Below, one piece after another: positions 12,992 through 24,847 of a stretch of 64,000 nucleotides of DNA. The stretch covers positions 20,130,970 to 20,194,969 of the forward strand of contig NC_060238.1 in assembly GCF_021155775.2 (NCBI RefSeq), in the 5' to 3' direction. The notes beneath the pieces are model-generated. The model searched no databases, had not been told where the DNA came from, and saw only the letters and a program-made list of their open reading frames with translations. The stretch's first letter is position 1; every line of letters starts with the position of its first letter. The position numbers were made by a program, and so were the translations under genes. The DNA comes from Neodiprion pinetum (Eukaryota; Arthropoda; Insecta; Hymenoptera; Diprionidae).

Positions 12992-15900
12992 CACTTATAT
13001 TATATTATCTTTATGATTTCCGTACGTAAGAAGCCGCACCTATACTACACTTGTCCTATTTATACGTTTTTTATAAGTATACTTCACCCTTTCGCTATGT
13101 ACTTGCCAGTCTGTATAGAGAGACTGACATGGTTTCATACTTTTTCGTAAAAAAAAAGGAAAAAGAAGAGAAAAAAAAAAGAAAAAAAAAAAACGTAAGA
13201 AAAATGCATTATTAGGAAAAGAAATAATAAACTGTACAAAGGATACATTATACCTAATACCTGGTGAGGTAAACAATACACGGTATATATTCTCACGTAT
13301 CTCGTTATAGGTATGAAAAAAAAAAAAAAAAAAACCATATTTAAAATCATCCATAAGATTAATAACTGTACGGATGAAGAGGAGAAAGCTTTGCTAATTA
13401 ATAACGAAACAGGGTCGCCTATCAATTATTTAAACAGGAATATAACCACGAAGCGGCGTTACGCAAACAGGGCAACCCTTCGTCGTAGCGAGGTAATTCA
13501 TTAATACGAACGCGTATAATAAAATCTTGTCACACGATGTAAAATTGACGAGAGCGGGGAGGTGGGAAAAAAAAAAAAAAAAGTCGACGAAATTAAAAGA
13601 AGATAGATAGATTTAAAAAAAGGGAGAGAAAAGAAGCAAAGGCAAAAAAAAAATAAATAAATAAATAAAACGAGGAAAAGAAAATATCTTTATATTATAA
13701 CTGAGAACTCTGTAATATAACTTTGTGTAAATAGCTGAAGTTATTGCTCACTGTATCTTGTAAGTTTAATTAGTTTTATATCATTAATACTTATCGACTA
13801 TATACCATGAGAAGAAAAAAAAAATATATATATGTATATATATATATATATATGACGATTATACGAATCGTACGAATAATTTAAGATATCTACCGGTGTA
13901 TAATTAAGTCTTTTTTTTTTTTTTTTCTTTCGTTTCATCTCCACATTCACCGATGCAACTTTACGTAATTATTCAATGCATGGCGGTCAAATCCCTAAAG
14001 CTCTACCGCCGTTCTTACGTACACAAATCTTTCATACTTACAAGTTTTAATTAACGCAAGAGAAAAGAAAGAAAAAAGGTGAAATTAATTTAATTTAAAA
14101 AAAACTTTCGTAATTATTTGTTGATCATTGTTTAGTTTGATTCTTTGTATTCATTCCAAGTAATACCGTCGGGCATAGAAATTAAGTTTGTCGAATCGTC
14201 CCTTCGTCAATTTTGCGCACATTTTTTCACAAAGCGTAAAGTAAAAATTTCTGACAAAATCAAAGATTGCTTTTTGCCACTTGACACCGTTGAAAAATGT
14301 ACATACATTTAGACACTTTGAATTTATTTAGTTTATCTCACTTTTGCCATAATTCCATTATGGATAACAGCTTAACAACAGTATAATTACGTGTTAAACT
14401 AATTGCATGGTTTCTAAACACGAGTTACATAAGCCTGTAATGTGTGTGTAAAAGAAAGAACCGAATGATGAAAATTGATCGAAAATTTCAACACCGTTTC
14501 GCGCTTCTAATCTAAACACACGATACGAATACATATTTCACTAATTCATCGACAAAATTAAAAACATAAAACCATAAATCTCTGTACATATATACTATAT
14601 GTGTACATAAACGTTTAAAAACCGATAAAATATAATAATCAATCAAATCCAGATCTTGTATAATAACTTGTATAAATTACGTAAAGAAGGTGAAAACTAG
14701 AAAAAAAAAAAAAAAAGCTAACAAAAATTATGCAACATGGAATTTACTCACCATGAATGTATTCAAAGCCTACAAAGATTCGTTACTTGCTTAATTCCTT
14801 TTTATGCAACTTTGACTTTTTTTTTTCCTGAATATCAGTCAGTTTATACTCCGAATATAAGAATCGCAACAATCAAAGGGTGGCCCGAAGCAATGGTTTT
14901 AATTAGAAAATTTCGTTGCTTAATACTTACAAATATTTAATGTAAAACGTACATATATATACATATATATATGTATATAATTGCTTGGGTCATTCTACGT
15001 AAAAACATAAAACGTATTCATTCATTATTTGTCAATTATTATATTTAACGTAAAATAGTAAAGATTCGTAATGATAATAGTGATAAAATCTCGTAATATC
15101 CGATTGTCTCTGACAGTTTTTTTTTTTTTTTATTCTTTCTTCCGAACCGATTCGTTTATTCAAACGCGTCGAGTCAAGTTAACATATATCGTAAACATTG
15201 TAGTTCCTCAACTAATTCGTCGTAGATATGCTTTTTTTCTTCAACTATCCGAATGTACGTTGGATATAAATATTTTAAAATGTGAATTTAACACATCGGT
15301 ATACGAGAAGTAATTTTTTCAGTCTTATTAGTAACGCGACGATTGATAGAAATTTAACGAAACAATTCGTTTCACAAATTAGCTTTTCTCTTTATACATT
15401 CAACGATTATCAATGAAAATAGTATAATATTCGCGCAACGCTCGTAATTTTCAATACTTTACAGAATTAGGAAAATAACGAATTCGTTCAACCCGACAAC
15501 CCAACAATAAACGAATTAAAAATTACTAACAATAATCAATCTGTCGCCGAGTGAAAAGTTACTTTACAACACGTTCCGTTCTTTTCATAATACATCAAAA
15601 TAATCAGTGTGGTCGAAAGGTGGAAAATGCGGGATAGTGTTGAAAAAAAAAAAAAGAAAAAAGAAAAAAAACAAACATTTCAAGCGTACAAAGACTAATC
15701 GAAAATACAAAACGTAACCGATATTAGTAAAAGTGATCAAGCCGTGTAAGTTTTTTTTTTTTTTTTTCTAATCGATTAATGAGATCAAACAGATGACGCG
15801 ATATTAGAAGAGATGAAAAATTATCGTATAATAATTCATTGAATCTCCGTTTTAAATATCGTTACATCAAGTAGGAAAAGTAACGTTTTATAGGAGACAG

Positions 15901-16153
15901 TGAAACCTTTTGTCTAATAACTGTAACTATATATATATATATCGTAATAATATTGATACTGAATACTCTTTAACGAATTTGACTGAACGATTAGAAAATA
16001 TAATATATCTGATATTTTTCTCGATGTTGAAACTATTTCTCAGACATATATAATAGACGAATTCTTAAATAAGGATAAGAAGAAAAAAAAAAAAAATAAT
16101 AACGGAATCTAATTAAAATATAGCGTTACGATATTCCTGAATTATCGTGTATT

Positions 16154-16187
16154 CACACACACACACACACACACACACACGCGCGCG
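16154..16187. repeat. (CA)n followed by (CG)n microsatellite
   Basis: An uninterrupted CA run of about 27 bases passes into a GCGCGCG block, an alternating purine-pyrimidine tract of about 34 bases. Such tracts can adopt Z-DNA; no function is claimed. Confidence 0.85.
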
Positions 16188-19078
16188 TAGATACGTTATA
16201 GAAATTATCTATAATTAAAAAAATATCTGATCTAAGATCAGATTTCGTTTGTACATGGTAGGAATAACGATGGTAATTAAAGAATGAAAAAAAAAAAAAA
16301 AAAAAACGGAGGATATCGAAAAATTATATAGCGCGTTCGAAGGTGTTGAATTTTAGATGGAGAAGAATGACTTTAATGAAATTTGTTTACCTGTGAACAT
16401 CTTGAGTATACGATTTCAATTCGCTGGGATCGCGACGAGTTCAAAAGTGGAGGGGAAAAAAAAACAACCTTTTTTCTCTTTCCTGAAAAAAAGTTTCAAG
16501 GGTCAATTTTTTTTTTTTTTTTTTTTTTTTTGAGAAAAGGAAAATGTGAAACAATCAATTTCTGTTAAACAATCTCGACTAAAGTTAGCAGTGATTGGGG
16601 GAAAAAAAAAAAAAAAAAACGATTGATTTTAAAAACACAATTCAATGAGATACATCTACATAAAATATATTTCGCATCCTTTTTCCTGGCATACTCTCTA
16701 AGTGTTTGCGATGTGTTAACTAAATGATACAAGTCTCCGTAAGGCTTGCTTGAAAAAAAAAAAAAAAAAAAACAATTGAAACAAAAAATTTGTTACAAAA
16801 GGAAGAAGAAAGAAAAAAACAACAAAACAAAAAAAAAAAAAAAAAAAAAAACAATAAAATAAGAGACGAAAAAAAAAGGAAGAAAGAAAGGAACCGACAA
16901 CTTCGAATACATAAATGTTGATTAGTATTTCAAAATTTTACGACTCACCGTATAATATTGTAAATACACTATCCACGATCTCTCTTCTATTTCATATTGA
17001 AAATGAAATCGGCGTATTGTATACGTTGAAAAAATAACGCATTGCCGACAATATTTCATCTGAACTGTTTCATCGATCGGAAAAATTATTTTCAAAATAT
17101 TAGGCATCGTATTGCTTTCGACAAAAGAAAGAAGAGTGCATAAAAAAAATTTAAAAAAAAAAAAAAAAGACTGTTCGCCATTTTCGTTAGATTACGCTTT
17201 AACGATCAATATCTATGTAAACATATAGGGAACGGAGTTTAACGTAAGAGATTTTATAACGAAATAATAACCAGAGATCGGTAGAATCAATTTTTTTTTT
17301 TTTTTTTTTTTTTAAGTAAATATTGGATTCAACGACATAACTGGAATGCATGAATTTAGATTTAATTCTAACGATCTTTTGCTACGAGACAATGATAAAA
17401 ATATCAACTATCGAACGGTACATTTAACGTAGATGAGAGCAATGTTGAAATATTTTATTAAAAGTCTGGGTGTAATTTTAATGAAAATTAAAATATTTAT
17501 TACCATTCATTTTCATCGACGATATCTGAATATTAATTATTTCGCCGCTGAAACTAATCATGCTATGTTAAATTCTTTTAACGACTTTACGTGCAAAATA
17601 TTCATAAATTTGACGTATCAATACTATGAATAAAAAAAAAAAAAAAAAAAAACCATCCAAGTTCATCAGTTTCTTCGATAATTACAGAACGGAATTTGGT
17701 ATAATAATAGTTTTCGACGTTGAGGTGAACTTTTCACCTCGGGTCTAAAGAGACGAAAGTAAGTCGAGGCGAAGTGAAGATTAAGAAAAGATAATTGTCT
17801 GAAGTACATCTGTAATAACGAAAATAAAAGAAAGCAAGAATATTCAAATAACTGTTACAAATCGCGAGATCAAAACGCAAAAACAAAAAAAATAAAATAA
17901 AATAAAATAAAAATAAATAAACAAACAAAATAGTAATAGCGTGTAAGGTAACGATAATTAATATCTAATTTTGCATTGTAAATAACGCCGATCGTAATTG
18001 ATACTTGGTACTCTATTGATAAGAAGAACTATGCATATATTACAGATATTGTATAATAAATTTTTTTACGCATCTACGAAGTCATATTTTCACAATTTGT
18101 ACGATACGTAAAATGTGTATTCGTATATACGTAAAAAAAAAAAAAAAAAGAAAAAGAAAGAAAAAAAAGAAAATAACAGTAACAATAAGAGTGGTGTGTA
18201 AATATTATACGATAACGATAAGGGTTTGAAAACTTTTGGTGCACGGAAGGATTGGAAAAGGCTGTTGCTTTTTTCAATGGCTACCCGACTGCTCTGTTCT
18301 AAACATAAAACTACGTCAATTTTTCAGTAATAATAATAATAATAATAACAAAAACAACAACTATCAATTACTCGATCCAATCGCGCTAAACAACTTCTGT
18401 TACGTCTGTCACATTTTTTTCATACTTTATAATCTACCCGCAGAAGTTGATTAGTATTTTAAATATGGATAACCGTATGCATGTAACTTATAACACAATG
18501 GGAAAAGAAAACGTTGTTAAAATTTCTTCGCCGATTCGTTCAAATTACTGTATTAATATTTATCATCATTACGGTGTATCCCGTTAGTATGAAACGACGA
18601 ATCGTCGCGAATCGCTTCAGGTGTTGAACTAATTACTCAAGTACGAGAACGGTGTGCCAATAATTTTTTATTTCTCTTTATTTATAATTTTTTTCATTAC
18701 AATTCCCAATTATTTTTTTTTTTTTTTCCATCGCACTCGAGTTAAACCGGCCGGTATCGTTATCGTTATCGTTATTATTATTATTATTATTATTATTATC
18801 GCAGATACTATTATTATTGTTTTGTCACATACGCATTGCAAATGAATCCTTACCCGACATTCATCTACGCGTTAGGGGAAGTTTAATTTTTTTTTTTTTT
18901 TTCTATAATTATATTAATGCGCCTCCGAACGAACAAGCATAATTATTAACGGTTTGAAGAGGAGGCCGGAATACATACTTTTTCTGTTGCCAAAGAGAGT
19001 TTTATATTTTACTATGTTTTATTATGTAATAATTTACCCGCGTTTACGTAAAAGCGCGCATGCGATAAATACGTTCAT

Positions 19079-19145
19079 ACATACACACACATATACATAT
19101 ATATATGTATATAAGTATATATATATATATATATATACATATGTA
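19079..19145. repeat. CA/TA microsatellite
   Basis: Alternating CA and TA dinucleotides with few interruptions. Similar but shorter TA tracts lie near 11290-11312, 12128-12150, 13825-13853, 14950-14975, 19608-19625 and 19776-19796, and (ATT)n runs near 18774-18800 and 19388-19412. Confidence 0.8.
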
Positions 19146-20829
19146 TGCAATATACCCATAATGTATAGTTGTTAGATTTAAAGACATAATCACCGAGTGC
19201 TTTAATTTGTTTTAAATATTATCAATGTCAACACAAGTTTGAATAATATTGTTTATTTTATTTTATATTTTATTATCTCATTTTTGCAATACAACATTTA
19301 CTTTCCTGTGTTACTTCAAAACAACACTGTACATTATTTTGCAATTATAATATTTTCTCTATACTTTCTTTTATATTAATATTACTATTATTATTATTAT
19401 TATTATTATTTATAGTCTATATAAGCATTTGAATAAACGTATGCATCTAAAAATGAATAATCTATTACGATAGCCATTATTTTATATATTTTTCATTAAA
19501 TAATGTATAATCTATAATGTTATTATTTTATTCAATTCATGCCATATTCATCCATACACGAACGAAAGAATCACTTGCATGTATATTTTAATAATAACCC
19601 CCTTGATATATATATATATATATCGTTATTGAGGCAAAGATAGGAATAATGGAAAACAGGAAGAAAAAAAAACAAAAAAAATATCACGGTAAGTTAGTAA
19701 TCGGACTGTTGTACATATTTGTAAGATATGTATTTAATCGTCTTTCTCAGAGTGATATATATGTACATAGTCATACATATATATATATATATATAAACTT
19801 GACAGACTCGCGTCGGCGTCGTGTAGCAAAATTTTGAATAAATGAGGAAAAAAAAAACAAAAAAAAAAAAGGCAGAGTAAACGTATAAAATTATGCGTGC
19901 CTCTTTAACTCTCTTTGTTTCACTTCTGTAATTCTTGTTTCCGGTGTAACGGTGATGTTTGTTGAGAAAAGAAAAATAATAATAAATAAACAAATTGAAT
20001 AAATTAATAAATAAAGTTAAGATTTCTCTTTTTACGTTTGCAGAAAAAATAATTGTAATGAATATTTTGTAGAGAAAAAAAAAATCTTGATAATAATAGG
20101 TAAATATAAAGAATATCGTAATTAAACTACATATATTATACGAAAATTGGATCGTTTTCAGAAATTTCAAATCGTTGATTACCGCTCTCTAACTTGCGTG
20201 TCAAACTTGAAATCTGTTCGTAACGAAGTGTGTCAACGAAAAGAATTATTTTTTTTTTTTGATCAATTATGATTCAATTTTCAACTTATTCTTTTATTCC
20301 ACACACATAACACGATATACAGGTACAGAATATGTTTATGCGAATAGAAATGCTAATTTATTCTGTTAGAACGAAAACTGTCCCATCGTTGTGATCTGTA
20401 GTTATCTAGACATTAATAAGATTACCATGTTTTGGGAATAGATGGAGAAGGAGAAACTGTGAAAAACGTCAATTTTATATTTGAATGATATTTCTGAATA
20501 TGGTCCAAGGTATGCCCTTGCTCATGGTTAAATCTAGGCTAGTAATTTAGATTTACTATAACGATATTACCATTACTATTATACTTAAAATTCCTACTAA
20601 GAATCTGTCGCAATTAATTTGCAAGAAAAGATAAAAGAAAAAAAAAAAAAAAACCTATCTGTAAATAAGTATTTTGTATTCCTGCAAGAATAAAATCGAG
20701 AAACATCAAGACAATGATGTGTTACAAATGATTAATCAAACTAAATAAAAATATAACGAAACGCTTCCTACAATTTGTAGGAATAAACTAAAGATGCTCT
20801 TTGGGTACGTAATGTTGACTTTGAAAATC

Positions 20830-22008
20830 TTACTGACTTTTTTCAACATCCATAGTTGAATGGTAACTATTCATAACGTCAATCAAAACTTTGATATTAA
20901 CGATAAAAAATAAAAGTCCGGCTAGCCATATGTAGATAAAAGAATTGAAACCTTTGAACTCTAGTAAGTAGGCAGCGAAGAGCCAAATACTTTGCGCGAT
21001 TATCCATGCGGAGGTCAAAACGACGCATCTTGAGATGCTCATTTTTAATCGAGGTAAGCACACTGGCAACAGGGATAAAAACCAGAAGAAATATTGGGAC
21101 GTCATAACAGGATTATAAGTTACCATGACTATGGCTTGCGTTAGCATTGAAAAGGATAGATTCCGCTTTGAGGAATACGAGAAGGACAAACCGATTAGTA
21201 GTATTAATTGGGGTAAAAATGTGAAGGCTCTTTGCCATATGCCGGGATCATTGTTGGCGGAAAGATAAAGCATGTAAAAATAGACGGAGAAATTGTGTCG
21301 AGCATCTTTGCGAATTAAGTGATACAATAAACTTTCGTAAAGGAATTTGTAGCCGTAAAAATAATAGCTCAACGAAGTCCAAGTGAGAAGCGATAAAACG
21401 CAGCTCAGAACCAAGGCTACCTGCTTTTTGTTCGGAACAATTATTAAACCGCTAGATTTTCTCAATGCCAAATACATCGCCAAGCTAAAAGCTAAGGGAT
21501 ACAATCTAAGATGTATAGAAAATCCGTGGACGATTCCTGCAAGCCAATAATTATCCTTTTGCAAATAGTACGCTACCAAGAGTACAAAAAACACTGCCAA
21601 CGAGTCAGCGTTTCCTCGTGTCGATATTACCATCGCCAGAGGATTATAGAGCCACAAAAAACTGCAGAAGCTCGAAGTTTTATCGTTAAACTTTTGTCCC
21701 AGCAGTATCTGCCTTATAAGAATACTGATCAGTATATCGAAGAAGGAAAAAACGATTTTACCAAACTCCTGGCAGATGATAACGTTAGGAATCAAAATCA
21801 TAGCGATAAATGGAGTATAACGATAGGTGTCACGATCGTAAGGTGAATTACCTTCGGTGATGTGCCTTGCCGCATCGGTAAACACCTTATAATCAACGTC
21901 CGTATACGAAACGTTGAAATTTTTGTCGTGGAAATTTGAATAGGCGACGAGAACTAGCCTCGCTGCCAGGGCAGCGCAGCAATGGATCGCGTAACGTTTG
22001 TCGCCCAT
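20830..22008 (-). CDS. PIGM: GPI alpha-1,4-mannosyltransferase I, catalytic subunit PIG-M
   Basis: Adds the first mannose of the glycosylphosphatidylinositol core from dolichol-phosphate-mannose in the ER membrane; animal PIG-M works with PIG-X. This is a single-exon gene of 392 residues, a little shorter than the human protein (about 420). An N-terminal hydrophobic segment leads into a luminal loop with the acidic DVD at residues 37-39, the DxD-type motif of the family, and then the conserved SPYDRDTYRYTP block at 55-66. At least eight further hydrophobic helices follow. The start is the first ATG after in-frame stops. It is the last gene of a same-strand cluster, 165 bases after NDUFAF8. 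Confidence 0.93.
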   Translation of the reverse strand: MGDKRYAIHCCAALAARLVLVAYSNFHDKNFNVSYTDVDYKVFTDAARHITEGNSPYDRDTYRYTPFIAMILIPNVIICQEFGKIVFSFFDILISILIRQILLGQKFNDKTSSFCSFLWLYNPLAMVISTRGNADSLAVFFVLLVAYYLQKDNYWLAGIVHGFSIHLRLYPLAFSLAMYLALRKSSGLIIVPNKKQVALVLSCVLSLLTWTSLSYYFYGYKFLYESLLYHLIRKDARHNFSVYFYMLYLSANNDPGIWQRAFTFLPQLILLIGLSFSYSSKRNLSFSMLTQAIVMVTYNPVMTSQYFFWFLSLLPVCLPRLKMSISRCVVLTSAWIIAQSIWLFAAYLLEFKGFNSFIYIWLAGLLFFIVNIKVLIDVMNSYHSTMDVEKSQ

Positions 22009-22173
22009 TTTTTCAGGTTTTCATGTATTAGCACAAGGTGATAGTTGGATTGAATAGGCAAAAACAAATGGAAACAATCGTTGCTAGTGTTTCATGTATT
22101 AAAATGCAAAACGAGGCTACATATCAAGGATTATGCTTCACCTGTCGATAAACATCTGTGCCTAACTAGTTAA

Positions 22174-22371
22174 CTACAATCTAGTGTTGGATGCGGCAGC
22201 AGCTTTGATCAAGCACGCTTTGAACTTGTCAAATTCAATTTGGCAGTCACCCTTTCTGAGGTTCTCCTTGCTGACTACGCAACTGGCGTAAGCTGCTGCT
22301 GAATCTTTACACTGAGCCAACAAAATTGGATATTTTCTAAGTCGAGTCTTAGCCTTGTTTACAACATCCAT
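22174..22371 (-). CDS. NDUFAF8: Twin CX9C protein, complex I assembly factor NDUFAF8-like
   Basis: A 65-residue protein with two perfect CX9C motifs, at C21/C31 and C43/C53, the pattern that folds into a disulfide-linked helical hairpin after Mia40/CHCHD4 import into the mitochondrial intermembrane space. The spacing, the RLRKYP segment before the first motif, the AAAY in the first helix and the EFDKFKAC second motif match the NDUFAF8 (C17orf89) family, which binds NDUFAF5 for complex I assembly. The human protein is 74 residues. The ATG has an A at -3. The stop of the preceding 75-residue frame lies only 35 bases upstream, with no ATG in that spacer, so translation from a dicistronic mRNA is a real possibility. 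Confidence 0.85.
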   Translation of the reverse strand: MDVVNKAKTRLRKYPILLAQCKDSAAAYASCVVSKENLRKGDCQIEFDKFKACLIKAAAASNTRL

Positions 22372-22406
22372 ACTTTCGTCACTCTCACCGATGCGACCTA
22401 TGAAAA

Positions 22407-22634
22407 CTACGTCGATGGATTGGCTGGCGGTTCAACGACCGTTCGATTTCGGTTCGGTTTGTATTTTCTTTCGGGTGGTGGTATGGGAATCTCAGGATAT
22501 GGTCTGAGAAAGGCGTCGTACAATGGTCGACTGAAGAATATCAAAAGCAGCCCGGTTGTAATTAGTGATACTCCGGCACGTGGATAACGTTGCAATAAGG
22601 AACGTTTTCCAAGCACTGCACGTCTTGGTTTCAT
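22407..22634 (-). CDS. 75-residue single-pass membrane protein, function unknown
   Basis: The product starts with a basic, arginine-rich stretch (about residues 1-20), then one hydrophobic helix (VSLITTGLLLIFF, about 23-36), then RPLYDAFLRP and a proline-rich polar tail. A positive N terminus plus one helix suits a small inner mitochondrial membrane protein, but that is inference; I do not recognise the family. A splice acceptor (AG at 22655-22656, pyrimidine-rich before it) lies 20 bases upstream of the ATG, so the 5' UTR is probably spliced. The ATG has an A at -3. It is 35 bases upstream of NDUFAF8 on the same strand. Its place among mitochondrial genes is the main hint to its role. Confidence 0.65.
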   Translation of the reverse strand: MKPRRAVLGKRSLLQRYPRAGVSLITTGLLLIFFSRPLYDAFLRPYPEIPIPPPERKYKPNRNRTVVEPPANPST

Positions 22635-23044
22635 ATTCTTTTGGTACTTTTTCTCTGCAATCAGAAAATGAAATTCAATTAAACAGTTTTTTCAGCAATT
22701 GATCGATTCTGTATTCTTCCCTTTTGAATTAAGCGTATCGAGTACTTTCCAGTGTTTAACAACATCATTACAAAACAAAATCACTTTTCATAAATAGTTG
22801 ATGTGAATCGATGAAAGAAGAATATTTAACACGGTTCGTTTAGTAAATAACTTTAATTATAAGGTTTGATGAACAGCGGAATGTGAGATTAAAATCCGTC
22901 ACATTCAACGAAATTTCAAATGTTTTGATTATCTGTCTTTCATAGATTCGCTGGAATACCAGTTGGTATAGATTTTTTAATTATATAGAAAGAAGTTTTT
23001 GACTCAGTCTAATTCGGTTGGTCTCTATGTCGATTGATTGAGTA

Positions 23045-23389
23045 TCAAGTAATTTTTGGTGATACAAATCGTCTTACGTAATCAATGGTGTTGTGCTCGT
23101 AGGGTTTTGATGTATCTATACCATCGCAAACGAGGGATTCGGAAGCATGTTTAATACAACACTGGCGTAGTTCTTCTATCACTTCCTCACAGCGAGCCGG
23201 TTGATAAACGTTCTCTGAAACATGGAAAATAAGTAATAGGGTTTATGCTAACGATTTCTAACCTATTTCGGCGGTCTAACCGGCGCCACGAAACGCTTCG
23301 CGGTATGAATTTGTATCGCTACCGTGAATACCTTTTAAACACTTCTGTAGCTTGCACGCAAACTGTTTGCAGGGATCCTTAGTTGACAT
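23045..23389 (-). CDS. CMC4: CMC4 (p8-MTCP1-like) twin CX9C mitochondrial protein, two exons
   Basis: Exons are 23389-23332 and 23214-23045, joined across a 117-base intron with a GT donor and a TTTCAG acceptor; both are too short to show as an obvious frame. The joined frame gives 75 residues. It opens MSTKDPCKQFACKLQKCLK, matching the start of CMC4 proteins, and continues CEEVIEELRQCC. Cysteines at 7/17 and 28/38 form two CX9C pairs, and C12, C39 and C49 fill the family's remaining positions, for the three-disulfide p8 fold. Human CMC4 is 68 residues; the C-terminal tail is a little longer here. Proteins of this class are imported into the intermembrane space; the molecular role of CMC4 is poorly known. 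Confidence 0.88.
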
Positions 23390-23505
23390 ACATTAATCCG
23401 TGATTATTCAGGCTAGTTAATTTCAAACTCGGCTCTAACCCCACCAAGATATTAGAATTCCCGTGAAGCACACGCTTCAGGTGAAGTTGGGCTAAAACGA
23501 GAGAG

Positions 23506-23584
23506 TATCGATATTTGGCGGAGTTCAGTGTTTAAGACGTAGAGAAAACCACGGTCGTTGAAAACACCTACTTTGTTATCGATA
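23506..23584. promoter_or_regulatory. Two TATCGATA (DRE) motifs upstream of CMC4
   Basis: The palindromic octamer TATCGATA occurs at 23506-23513 and again at 23577-23584, about 120-195 bases upstream of the CMC4 ATG. In flies this word is the DREF-bound DRE, typical of housekeeping core promoters. A TTTGGCGG word, E2F-like, follows the first copy directly. The motifs are seen; promoter function is inferred. Confidence 0.55.
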
Positions 23585-23739
23585 TCTCGATAGCAAGTTC
23601 AGTGGAAGGAACGCCTGATTTGCTCAGGTCACGGCTCGCGTTGACGTAGGTATTAATGCCTACGCTGCAGGCGCAACAGATTCCGTATGGGATTATACGT
23701 ATATACGCCTACAGGCGTAGAAACAGTACACAAGCAGAA

Positions 23740-24847
23740 CTTAGGGGGACCCGGTGGTCTAGAATTTTCGGAAAATCGATTTTTTTCTTTCAATATTTCA
23801 AAAGTATAGTACCTTAAGAATATACTGTAAAAATTTGGTAATGATATTCACAGTATTTCTACTTTTACAGCCCATTTAAGGTCGGCGCGAAAGTAAGCAG
23901 AAGGGTCGGTCCGCTCAGTGAATAGTTCTGTTGTTCGTAGAAGAGCAGCTGCTACCTGAGTTGTCTACCTGAGTTGTAGTGAAAATATGAGAGAAGAGTA
24001 TGAGAAGACTGAAGGGATATTGTGTGGTGTGGAAATTGCAGATGAATGTAAGTACACGTTTAAATATAGTTTTTTTGAGAAAATACTTACTTGAAATTTT
24101 AAACGCGTTTATCTCGAAACTACTTTTTTCGGCACAGCGGGGGTGAAAACAAAAAACTATCCAACCGAAGCACTTGAAATAAGATATGTTGTTCACAACA
24201 GGTATGGCTATCTTCGGAACTAGAATCATAATTTCATTGGAATAATGTCCTATTTTTTACACTAAAAAATTAGTGAAGAAGACCCGACTTTACGAACTTT
24301 TTTTTCAAAAGCGCGACATTTTGTCTATTTTTAATTTTTTCGATTTGTTCTAGTTCCGACCATAACTGCACTATTTCTGATTAAGAAACTTCTTCAATTT
24401 TGTGTTTCAGATGAGTAGAAGTCTCGAAATCACCTACGCCGTCCAGGTCCGATTTTTCGAGAGGGTCATCTTCAGCGGCATTTTTATAATGATGAATATT
24501 GTATTTGGGATGTAAAAAAAATTTTTGCTCAATAAACATAGTGATAAGCCCAAAAAGTTGAAAATCTTTTGTGAATTTTTAACGGCGAACAAAAAATCGT
24601 AAAAATAGGTGAAATTTTCGTGCTCTAGACCTCCAGGTCCCCATGATTCTAGAACGGCTGAATTTGCTCCATTAACAACGGAACTGACCAGTGATAAGAG
24701 TGAAGTAAGAATATTTGGCAAAAAGTTGGAAAACTGAGGACTGTAGCAAATGAGCGTATCAGTTTTCATGTAACGACGTATGCTCGAACATGATACGGTT
24801 ATTTTCACATCCACTTCAGTTCTAAGTTCTCTGCTGTCATTATATTA
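23740..24847. other. Stretch without a recognised gene, left flank of the satellite
   Basis: No exon is supported. Phrases such as GGAAAATCGATTTTTT and a 13-base direct repeat (CTACCTGAGTTGT twice, about 23953-23980) suggest old transposon DNA, but no terminal repeats were found. Two minus-strand frames of 104 and 126 codons have no family resemblance. Confidence 0.4.

Larger units (their letters stand above)
9977..20829. other. Long AT-rich region after kirre: probable 3' UTR plus intergenic DNA
   Basis: No protein exon or RNA gene was recognised over nearly 11 kb. Homopolymer A/T tracts of 15-27 bases recur (for example 13319-13334, 16283-16306, 16508-16531, 16831-16850, 17290-17313), with TA, CA, ATT and TTA microsatellites. 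Many AATAAA hexamers occur, so the kirre poly(A) site cannot be chosen. Family members often have long 3' UTRs; that this one does is inference. Open frames here, including a 158-codon minus frame at 19694-20170, are rich in F, Y, I, L and K and read as translated low-complexity DNA. Confidence 0.5.

Noticed and set aside
16283..16850. Runs of A possibly marking retrocopy tails
   Set aside because: They are found throughout the region without adjacent gene-like sequence or target duplications; read as simple repeats.
19694..20170. 158-codon minus-strand frame
   Set aside because: Composition is dominated by F, Y, I, L and K from A/T tracts and a TA microsatellite; there is no family resemblance and no splice or start context.
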